Assembly: GCF_014858005.1 (NCBI RefSeq) | Contig: NZ_JACYOT010000005.1 | Location: 248,001 to 312,000 of the forward strand | Length of the DNA: 64,000 nucleotides | Direction of reading: 5' to 3' | DNA from: Propioniciclava soli | GTDB taxonomy: Bacteria; Actinomycetota; Actinomycetes; Propionibacteriales; Propionibacteriaceae | Shown here: one piece after another, positions 49,750-55,961 of the stretch | Numbering within the stretch: position 1 is the first letter of the stretch | Layout of the letters: the number at the start of each line of letters is the position of its first letter | Program-made: the position numbers and the translations under genes | Notes under the pieces: generated by a model | What the model saw: only the letters and a program-made list of their open reading frames with translations | Database searches by the model: none | What the model was told of the DNA's origin: nothing

Positions 49750-50301
49750 GTGAAGAAGCCGTTCCCCACCCTCACCGGAACCCGGTGGTGGCGCCTCGCG
49801 CTCGCGCCGGCCGTGGCCGCCCTGGTGCTGCTGAGCGGGTGCACCGCCTCCCCCACGGCACCGGACACAACCGACGCGACAACCCCCGCCGCGACGGAGG
49901 GCGAGGCCGCGGGTGCCGGCGAGGCTGCTGCCGAGGAGACCGCCGAGCCGGCGCCGGCCGGCGTCGCGGCGAGCGAGGCCACGCTCGTGCGCTCCGGCGA
50001 CGACGCGACGCTCATCGCGACCTTCACCAACGAGGGGGTCCAAGCGGTGACCCTGCGGGCCGTCGCCTGCCCGTGCGCGGGCATGGTGCAGCTCGGGACG
50101 CCCGCCGGTGACGAGCTGACGCCGCTCTCGACGGGCCTCGAAGTGCCGGCCGGCGGCAGCGCCGAGATCGGCAACGACCAGGTCGTGGTACGCCTGACCG
50201 GGGTCACCGAAGCGGTCACCGCCGGCCAGGAGGTGGCCCTGCAGGCCTACTTCGGCACCGAGGGCGTCGTGGAGTTCACCGCGGGCGTCGAGGTCGAGTA
50301 G
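49750..50301 (+). CDS. Lipoprotein with PCu(A)C-like domain
   Basis: A 183-residue lipoprotein: signal peptide with LVLLSGC lipobox, then an Ala/Glu/Thr-rich linker (to about residue 75), then a beta-sandwich whose end (GLEVPAGGSAEIGNDQ, VVVRLTGVTEAVTAGQEVAL, VVEFTAGVEV) resembles PCu(A)C copper chaperones. The His/Met copper ligands expected in that family are not visible; the corresponding region has CPCAGM. It may therefore be a non-metal or differently liganded relative. It starts 4 bp after the giant adhesin gene, with AAGGAG at 49737-49742 before GTG 49750, so it probably shares its transcript. It ends with TAG. Confidence 0.72.
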   Translation: MKKPFPTLTGTRWWRLALAPAVAALVLLSGCTASPTAPDTTDATTPAATEGEAAGAGEAAAEETAEPAPAGVAASEATLVRSGDDATLIATFTNEGVQAVTLRAVACPCAGMVQLGTPAGDELTPLSTGLEVPAGGSAEIGNDQVVVRLTGVTEAVTAGQEVALQAYFGTEGVVEFTAGVEVE

Positions 50302-50308
50302 CCGGCAT

Positions 50309-50324
50309 TCGAACTTCTGTTCGA
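50309..50324 (+). promoter_or_regulatory. SOS (LexA) box before a small gene
   Basis: TCGAACTTCTGTTCGA has perfect 6-bp inverted arms around 4 bases and matches the mycobacterial/actinobacterial LexA consensus TCGAAC-N4-GTTCGA at all 12 fixed positions. It overlaps the -35 region (TCGACA at 50321-50326), which is 17 bp from a CACGCT -10 at 50344-50349, so LexA binding would block transcription of the 75-residue gene at 50356. Confidence 0.8.
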
Positions 50325-50355
50325 CAAAGCCGCCCTGTCGTGCCACGCTGGGGCC

Positions 50356-50583
50356 ATGAGCTCCCGGACCGATGCCGCGTTCGGGGCGCTGGCCGACCGC
50401 GTGGACGCGACCACCCCCTCCGCCCAGCCCCGGACGCCGTGGTGCTTCGTGGACGGCGTCCTGCCCGGGGTCATCGCGCAATGGACCAACCTGGGCGGCG
50501 AGTGGGAGGCCCTGGTGGCCTACGTCAAGGACGGCGAACTCCGTACCGCCACCCTCCCGGCCCGCCGACTGACGCCGCGCTGA
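50356..50583 (+). CDS. Small SOS-controlled protein of unknown function
   Basis: A 75-residue protein not assigned to a family. It has no signal peptide or membrane span; it is Ala/Arg/Thr-rich with WCFVDGVLPGVIAQWTN and WEALVAYVKDGEL, which look like a small beta-sheet domain, and a basic C-terminus. A CACGCT hexamer lies 6 nt before the ATG, so the message is probably leaderless, and a perfect LexA box lies 32 bp upstream of the ATG. This implies induction by DNA damage. No mutasome genes (imuB, dnaE2) are next to it. The coding call rests on codon use, start context and promoter rather than homology. Confidence 0.68.
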   Translation: MSSRTDAAFGALADRVDATTPSAQPRTPWCFVDGVLPGVIAQWTNLGGEWEALVAYVKDGELRTATLPARRLTPR

Positions 50584-50750
50584 CTGAACCGCGCTGACCG
50601 ACTCCGCACCGACTCCCCCGCCACCTCCCGGGCCAGTGGCTGGCCCTGATCGGTGCCGTACCGGTCGCTGTCATCGCATGGGCGTGGAGTGACGTGCACG
50701 GCCTGGTGGGCCCGAACGCCACAGCCCTCCGGCGGGCGGCAGTTGAAGTC

Positions 50751-51121
50751 TCAGCCTGCGCGTTCGTGGGCCGCCTGCGCTGCTTGCGTGACCTGCTCAA
50801 TCGGCAGCGGTTCAGGCAACTTCTGTTGCGGCGACATCAACTGCAACGACGTGTACCAACCCGCCTCACATATCTGCACGTTCACGGCCAGCGGGTTCTC
50901 GTTCGAGGGGACAACCCGGCGCGTCACCTGGCTTCCGGCCGGCTCACCCCCCATCTCCGCAAGGGTCGAGAAGATGGAGCATGCATCAGTGCTGGACAGC
51001 GTCTCACCCGACGCGATGAGTTCCCTCACGCGCTCCAGCCGAAGCTCGTCGCTGGTGAGGAGCAAGCCATCATCATCAGAAGACCGGCAGCAGTGACGAC
51101 CGCCAAGAGCTTGTGACGCAT
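50751..51121 (-). pseudogene. Frameshifted small lipoprotein gene
   Basis: A strong ribosome-binding site (AGGAGGAA) precedes the ATG at 51121, which begins MRHKLLAVVTAAGLLMMMAC, a clear lipoprotein signal peptide with a Cys at residue 20. That frame stops at 51026-51028 after 31 residues. The next frame runs from about 51065 to 50751 with coherent codon use and encodes about 104 residues (SDELRLERVRELIASGET..., ending in EQVTQAAQAAHERAG). One lost base near 51055-51065 would join them into a lipoprotein of about 125 residues. The DNA here is less GC-rich than its surroundings. Function unknown. Confidence 0.55.
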
Positions 51122-51223
51122 AGTTCCTCCTCGGTTCGGGAGCCTACCGAAGACGTCGCTTCCGGTCGAGCCTTCGGCAAGCATGCGGCATGAGCGGTCA
51201 TTCCATCTCCTGCTCTGACCTAT

Positions 51224-51239
51224 TGGTACACCTGTTCTA
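51224..51239 (+). promoter_or_regulatory. Degenerate SOS-like box before the DUF222/HNH gene
   Basis: TGGTACACCTGTTCTA matches 9 of the 12 fixed positions of TCGAAC-N4-GTTCGA. It is followed by TAGTAT at 51246-51251, a -10 box. DUF222/13E12 genes are LexA targets in mycobacteria, which supports but does not prove the assignment. Confidence 0.45.
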
Positions 51240-51245
51240 ATAGTG

Positions 51246-51251
51246 TAGTAT
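51246..51251 (+). promoter_or_regulatory. -10 box (TAGTAT), leaderless arrangement
   Basis: TAGTAT ends 6 nt before the ATG at 51258. The preceding 30 bp are markedly AT-rich. Confidence 0.5.
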
Positions 51252-51257
51252 AGGGGC

Positions 51258-52664
51258 ATGACGTGGGAGGCGCAGACGGAGGGCGGTCCGGACCCGGTGG
51301 ATGCGGGTCTGGATCGCCTGGCTGCCGCCGCGGCCGCGCAGCGTGCCGCCGAGGTCGACCAGCTTCGGGCCCTGCTCTGGTTGGCCGACCACTGGGAGAT
51401 CGACGAGCCGGCGGCCCTGGGTGCCCGCGCCCGGGTGGAGGGCATCGAGCGCGCCCTGCCAGCCGGTGCCGACGGAACCGCCGTGGTCGGTGAGTTCCTC
51501 GCCCTCGAGGTCGGCCCACTGCTCGGAATTCGGCCGGCGGACGCTGCCGCCCGGATCGCGGACGCGGTCAACCTCCGAGATCGCCACCCCGCCCTGTGGG
51601 AGGCCGTCCAGTCCGGCGCGATGCGGGTGCACCAGGCGCGTCGGATCACCACCGAGTGCGCCAACCTCGACCGCGCGGGAGCGCAGTGGGTGGATGAGCA
51701 GATGGCCGGCGCGGCCGCTGCGGGGTTGCCGTGGCCCCGAGCCACCCGGTTGCTGAAGGGGCTGGTGGTCAAGGCCGATCCCGCGCAGGCAGCCCGCCGC
51801 GCCCAGCAGGAACGCCGCCACACGCACGTGTGGGTGGGCAAGCTGTCCGATGGTCACGTCAGCTTCGGTGGCCGCCTCCGCGCAGCCGACGGCCTGGCCC
51901 TCGACGAGGCTCTCGACATCATCGGCCGCGACATGCTCGAATCCACCACCCCGAGCGCCACGATGCCCACCACCGTGGAGCAGGCGCGTGCGGCCGCGGT
52001 CGGGGTCCTCGCGCGGATGTTCTTCGGCGAACCCGGAACCACACCCGACGCGCAACCGGCGTCGGCCCCGCAACGGAGGGCGACGCTGGTGGTGCACGTG
52101 GCCGCCGAGGCCCTCTCCGAGCCCGACGGCGTCGCCCGTATCGAGGGCTGGGGTCCGTCCCTGGTCACCCACCTGCCCGAGCTGTTCTCGGGAAGTCACC
52201 TGACCATCCGGCCCGTGCTCGACCCGGCTGCCCTCGCGCCGGTCGACTCCTACGAGATCCCCGAGCGACTCCGCTTCGCCGCCCGACTGCGCAGCCCGTA
52301 CGACACGTTCCCCCACGCGAGTGCCCCCGCCCGGGCCTGCGACCTGGACCACACGGTTCCCCACCGTGCGGGCGGGCCGCCCGGTCAGACCAGGCTGGCC
52401 AACCTCGCCCCGCTCGGCCGCACCCCCCATCGCGGCAAGACCCATGGCGGCTGGCACGTGGACGCCCTCGTCCCCGGCACGTATCTGTGGACCAGCCCCC
52501 ACCACCGCCAGTACCTCGTCACGCGGTCCGGCACCCACCGGCTCCCGAACGCGGCCCCCGTCGCACCGCCGGCGCGGTCGCGCGCTCGCCTCGACCTCCG
52601 TTATCCGCCGCAGGCCGTGCGCCTGCACCTGCCAGGGCTCGGCCATGCCCCGCCCCCGCGCTGA
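51258..52664 (+). CDS. DUF222 / HNH endonuclease-like protein (13E12 family)
   Basis: A 468-residue protein with the DUF222 domain over about residues 20-300 (LWLADHWEIDEP, GAMRVHQARRITTEC, LPWPRATRLLKGLV) and a C-terminal HNH-like motif: ARACDLDHTVPHRAGGPP, then LANLAPLG and PHRGKTHGGW. The Cys-Asp-x-Asp-His start and the Asn are kept, but the usual LCRxHH is replaced by LGRTPHRGK. These proteins are common and multi-copy in actinobacteria; nuclease activity is presumed, and the cellular role is not established. The ATG at 51258 has a TAGTAT box 6 nt upstream. It overlaps the following TetR gene by 20 bp. Confidence 0.88.
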   Translation: MTWEAQTEGGPDPVDAGLDRLAAAAAAQRAAEVDQLRALLWLADHWEIDEPAALGARARVEGIERALPAGADGTAVVGEFLALEVGPLLGIRPADAAARIADAVNLRDRHPALWEAVQSGAMRVHQARRITTECANLDRAGAQWVDEQMAGAAAAGLPWPRATRLLKGLVVKADPAQAARRAQQERRHTHVWVGKLSDGHVSFGGRLRAADGLALDEALDIIGRDMLESTTPSATMPTTVEQARAAAVGVLARMFFGEPGTTPDAQPASAPQRRATLVVHVAAEALSEPDGVARIEGWGPSLVTHLPELFSGSHLTIRPVLDPAALAPVDSYEIPERLRFAARLRSPYDTFPHASAPARACDLDHTVPHRAGGPPGQTRLANLAPLGRTPHRGKTHGGWHVDALVPGTYLWTSPHHRQYLVTRSGTHRLPNAAPVAPPARSRARLDLRYPPQAVRLHLPGLGHAPPPR

Positions 52665-53235
52665 CCAGCAGGGCCCCAGCGCCCAGGAGCGGCTCGAGGC
52701 CGCGTTCTGGGGCCTGCTGGCGGAGCGCCCGTGCGCGGATCTCACGGTCGCCGCGTTGTCGGCGCACGCCCGCGTCAATCACAACACCTTCTACTACTAC
52801 TTCGCCAACATCGACGACATGGCCGAGCAGCTGTTCGAGCGCAACCTGCTCCCCGACCTCCCGCGGCGCGTGCTGGGGACGTTCAGCACACGCTCACCGG
52901 GGCAGGAGGACACGACGGACTGGCCGGTCGAGGTGTCCGCGGACGTGCGTGCCCACTTCGCGCGCGCCGTCCTGTTCGCACGCAGCGGTTCGGTCACCCT
53001 GACCGACATCCTGAAGCGGTCGCTCACGTCCCTGTGGCTCGAGGCCGCCGGCGTCGATGCGGCGCGGCTCTCCCCGGGGCAGCGCGACCAGCTGGAGTTC
53101 GTGTTCGGCGGTCTCGTCGCGGTGCTGGCGGTTCCCGGCGACGAGGTGACCCCGGACCGGCTGGCGGAGCTCATGGGCAGCCCCCTGGGGCACGGCCTGC
53201 TCACCTCCCTGAGGGCCATCGCCCAGGGCGCGTAA
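52645..53235 (+). CDS. TetR/AcrR family transcriptional regulator
   Basis: A 196-residue regulator with an N-terminal helix-turn-helix (about residues 28-50): ADLTVAALSAHARVNHNTF followed by YYYFANIDDMAEQLFE, the signature end of the TetR recognition helix. The C-terminal helices form the ligand domain. The start overlaps the DUF222 gene by 20 bp. It lies directly before an SDR gene in the same direction and probably controls it, a common pairing; the ligand is unknown. Confidence 0.86.
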   Translation: MPRPRADQQGPSAQERLEAAFWGLLAERPCADLTVAALSAHARVNHNTFYYYFANIDDMAEQLFERNLLPDLPRRVLGTFSTRSPGQEDTTDWPVEVSADVRAHFARAVLFARSGSVTLTDILKRSLTSLWLEAAGVDAARLSPGQRDQLEFVFGGLVAVLAVPGDEVTPDRLAELMGSPLGHGLLTSLRAIAQGA

Positions 53236-53323
53236 CTGGAACAACTCGGCGGCGTCATCGGTTTTTCGCGTGCCTGGCAAGGCCTAGGTTCGAGAGCACC
53301 TCGACTTGTGAAGGAGTCCCACC

Positions 53324-54295
53324 ATGAGCGCCCTGCCGTTCACCATGCCCCAGCCCCTGCCCTTCGACCAGCTCCTCTCCCTGGAAGGCCGCACGGCCAT
53401 CGTCACGGGCGGCAGCCGCGGGATCGGTGAGGCGATGGTCCGGCGTCTCGCCGAGGCCGGCGCCACCGTGGTCTTCACGGCCCGTCACGCGGACGCGCTG
53501 CGTGCCGTGGAGGAGACGACCGCGGACCTGCCCGGCACCTGCGTCGGCGTGGTCGCCGACATCGGCAACCTTGACGACTCCCGCCAGCTGGTGGCCACCA
53601 CTCGGGAGCGCTTCGGCGGGGTCGACATCCTGATCAACAACGCCGCGACGTTCCCTCCCGGCACCGCCCTGGAGGCCGATGAGGAACTGTGGGACCGGCT
53701 GCTCGACACCGACACCAAGGGCGCCTTCTTCCTGGCCCAGTACGTTGCGGCGGACATGGTGGAGCGCGGCCGGGGTGGCCGCATCATCAACCTGCTCTCC
53801 ACGGCGTTCGTCAACGCGACGCCCATGTTCGCCGTGTACAGCATCGCGAAGGCCGGCCTGTGGGCTGCCACCCGCGTGCTCGCGCAAGAGCTCGCACCCC
53901 ACCGCATCACGGTCAACGCGCTGACGCCGGGGGCCACCATGACCCAGGAGCGGCTCGAGGCGTTCGCGTCCGGTGACCTGTCGAAGGTGCTGGGCAACGA
54001 CCTCCCCGTCCACCTGCCGGAAGAAGCCGCCCAGGCGATCGAGAGTGGGCAGTTCGGCGCGCTGATCAAGCAGATGGTTCCGATGGGTCGGCCCGGTTTC
54101 CCTGACGACCTCGCGCGCGCCGCCCTGTTCCTGGCCTGCGACCTGGCCGAGTACATCACCGGCCAGAACATCGTGGTCGACGGCGGGCAGAGTGCCAGCG
54201 TCAAGACAGGCCCGTCCGCCGCCATGCCCGCCACCCAGCCCGCACCCACCGCCGAGTCTGCACCCCCCACGGCGACACGCTCACCGGAACGGTGA
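53324..54295 (+). CDS. Short-chain dehydrogenase/reductase
   Basis: A 323-residue classical SDR. The NAD(P)-binding motif is TGGSRGIGEA (about 29-38), followed by NNAATFP, the active-site Ser in INLLSTAFVN and the catalytic YSIAK (Tyr and Lys). GMP... position 218 on carries the substrate loop, and the family end FLACDLAEYITGQNIVVDGG is intact. A Pro/Ala/Thr-rich tail of about 35 residues beyond the fold is unusual and possibly disordered. Substrate unknown. GAAGGAG precedes the ATG at 53324. Confidence 0.9.
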   Translation: MSALPFTMPQPLPFDQLLSLEGRTAIVTGGSRGIGEAMVRRLAEAGATVVFTARHADALRAVEETTADLPGTCVGVVADIGNLDDSRQLVATTRERFGGVDILINNAATFPPGTALEADEELWDRLLDTDTKGAFFLAQYVAADMVERGRGGRIINLLSTAFVNATPMFAVYSIAKAGLWAATRVLAQELAPHRITVNALTPGATMTQERLEAFASGDLSKVLGNDLPVHLPEEAAQAIESGQFGALIKQMVPMGRPGFPDDLARAALFLACDLAEYITGQNIVVDGGQSASVKTGPSAAMPATQPAPTAESAPPTATRSPER

Positions 54296-54351
54296 GCGGA
54301 CCCATGGGCGAGGTGCCCTTCACGGCCACGCGCCTCAGCTGACGAGCACCC

Positions 54352-54388
54352 CGGGCAAAACAAAGCCGGTGTCCACTGGACACCGGCT
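54352..54388 (-). terminator. Rho-independent terminator of tRNA-Asn
   Basis: Just beyond the CCA of tRNA-Asn, AGCCGGTGTCC (54364-54374) pairs perfectly with GGACACCGGCT (54378-54388) around a 3-nt loop. On the minus strand the stem is followed by TTTGTTTTG, a T-rich tract. Confidence 0.85.
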
Positions 54389-54464
54389 TGGCTCCCCCGA
54401 CTGGACTCGAACCAGTAACCCTCTGATTAACAGTCAGATGCTCTGCCAATTGAGCTACAGGGGA
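54389..54464 (-). tRNA. tRNA-Asn (GUU anticodon)
   Basis: The minus strand gives a complete cloverleaf: 5' TCCCCTG pairs with 3' CGGGGGA (one G-U), D-arm AGCTCAATTGGCAGAGC, anticodon loop CTGTTAA with GTT, T-loop GGTTCGAGTCC, discriminator G and encoded CCA. A strong terminator follows. Confidence 0.95.
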
Positions 54465-54500
54465 TCGCTCTGGCGCGTCGCAACACTAGCAAACCTCGTC

Positions 54501-55007
54501 TCAGAACGCATATTCGGCCCGCAACCGAGCCAGCTCCTGCTCGGCGAAGGCGAGGGTCTCGGCGTCCATGCGGACGCCGCGCGCCGGGTGGGCGGTCCAC
54601 AGGATGCGGGCGTCCCCGTCGGCGAGGTTGCGCCGTGCCGTGATCGTGATGGCCTTGCCGGGGCGCGGGTGCACCACCTGGGAGAACAGGAACGTGGCCT
54701 CCACCCGCTCGCGGAACACCTCGGGCAGGCTGCCCGGCTCACCGAGCACGACCGCCTGCTGCTCACTGGTCGAGAGCCGCGTCCACCGCAACGCCTTGCC
54801 CTCATCGTCCCAACCCCCGTGCAGCACGTCGTGCCACGGCACGTCGTCCCAGCCGCCGTTCGTCCCGGGCACGCACAACCGGTCGGGCAGCGCCACCACC
54901 GCGCCCGTCTCCGCGCGGCCCCACGCGAGCACGCGTGGGCGGCCACCGACATGGTCGGCCAAGCGTTGGCGGGTGGCGGCGTCCAGGCGCTCGGGAAACA
55001 GCTTCAC
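54501..55007 (-). CDS. Conserved hypothetical cytosolic protein
   Basis: A 168-residue protein without signal peptide or membrane spans. Sequence blocks such as VLAWGRAETGAVVALPDRL, WDDVPWHDVLHGGWD, FRERVEATFLFSQVV and ARRNLADGDARILWTAHPARGV suggest a small PH-like or beta-rich fold found near dnaG in several actinobacteria; no function is known. CACAAT 6 nt before the GTG at 55007 suggests a leaderless mRNA. It lies between the tRNA-Asn gene and the sigma factor gene, all on the minus strand. Confidence 0.75.
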   Translation of the reverse strand: MKLFPERLDAATRQRLADHVGGRPRVLAWGRAETGAVVALPDRLCVPGTNGGWDDVPWHDVLHGGWDDEGKALRWTRLSTSEQQAVVLGEPGSLPEVFRERVEATFLFSQVVHPRPGKAITITARRNLADGDARILWTAHPARGVRMDAETLAFAEQELARLRAEYAF

Positions 55008-55013
55008 CGCACC

Positions 55014-55019
55014 ATTGTG
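55014..55019 (-). promoter_or_regulatory. -10 box (CACAAT), leaderless arrangement
   Basis: CACAAT on the minus strand ends 6 nt before the GTG at 55007. Confidence 0.35.
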
Positions 55020-55051
55020 CCGTGCTCCACGCCACTCCCCCGCCAGCCGCC

Positions 55052-55843
55052 TCACGCCGCCCGGCGCAGCACGGCCAGCGCCGCCCGCTCGCGCCGCCGG
55101 ACGGTGGCCTCGCTCACCCCCAGCAGCTGCGCCACCTCGGCGCACGACCCGGCCGCTTTCCGCCCGATCCCGTAGCGGTGCGCGATCAGCACGCGCTGGT
55201 CACGGTCCAGCGCCTGCAGCAACTCCTCGACCAGCGGCCCGCGCTCCTCGGCCGGCTCGCCGAGCGCGATCTCGTCCTCGTCCGTGAGCGGCCGGGTGGT
55301 CCGCCACCCCAGCAGCGCCCCGACGCGGGCCGCGTCCAGGCCGCTCTGCCGCGCGATGTCCTCCACTCCCGGCGTCCGCCCGGACGCCTCCAGCGCCGCC
55401 CTGCTCGTCTGCACCTGCCACCACGCCCGCGCTCGCTTGGCGGGCAGCCCGAGCGCCCCCAGCCGCGTGGCGGCCGCCTCCCCCACCCGCAACCGCATGC
55501 GCACCAGCGCGAAGGTCGCGAAGCAGCCCCGCGCCGGGTCGAAGCGCTCGATCGCCTCCAGCATGCCGAGGCACGCCTCCTGACGCAGTTCGTCGCGATC
55601 GAGCCCCGTCCGGTTCGCGACGGGATTCACCACCAGCCACACCAGGCCGCCGTGGGCGGCCACGAGCTCCGCACGGGCCGCGCACCCGTCGGCCACGAGC
55701 GCCCGGAGATCGGCCTCGGGCACAGGGTCGGCGGGGGTCATGCGCCCGGCGAGCACCGCACCGGCCACCACCCCTGCTTCGATGCGGCGGGCGAGCCGGG
55801 CCTCGTTCGGCCGGCGATCATCACGTCGAGTCTGCTGCGTCAT
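55052..55843 (-). CDS. Sigma-70 family RNA polymerase sigma factor
   Basis: A 263-residue group 3-like sigma factor. Region 2 includes LVWLVVNPVANRTGLDRDELRQEACLGMLEAIERF (core-binding D-E-Q-E and the -10 recognition helix with FATFALVRMRLRV after it, reported by key positions); region 3 is TPGVEDIARQSGLDAARVGAL; region 4 is RDQRVLIAHRYGIGRKAAGSC then EVAQLLGVSEATVRRRERAA, the -35 helix-turn-helix. The N-terminal 60 residues are basic then acidic. It follows dnaG after 118 bp on the same strand, a position reminiscent of the dnaG-rpoD arrangement of other bacteria, but it is too short to be the housekeeping sigma. Target promoters unknown. Confidence 0.88.
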   Translation of the reverse strand: MTQQTRRDDRRPNEARLARRIEAGVVAGAVLAGRMTPADPVPEADLRALVADGCAARAELVAAHGGLVWLVVNPVANRTGLDRDELRQEACLGMLEAIERFDPARGCFATFALVRMRLRVGEAAATRLGALGLPAKRARAWWQVQTSRAALEASGRTPGVEDIARQSGLDAARVGALLGWRTTRPLTDEDEIALGEPAEERGPLVEELLQALDRDQRVLIAHRYGIGRKAAGSCAEVAQLLGVSEATVRRRERAALAVLRRAA

Positions 55844-55961
55844 GGGTTCAGCGTCGCCCCCGAACCTGCCCCGGGACAGTCGCCCTTACGCAGATGTGGA
55901 CGCCCCTGGCCGCCAACACCGATCGGGGAGCACCGCTCACAAATCGGTGCCCCGGGGGGCC

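Noticed and set aside
54464-54501. Island insertion at tRNA-Asn or tRNA-Ile
   Set aside because: Both tRNA genes look intact, and no integrase gene or displaced tRNA 3'-end repeat was seen near either, so there is no support for a tRNA-borne island.
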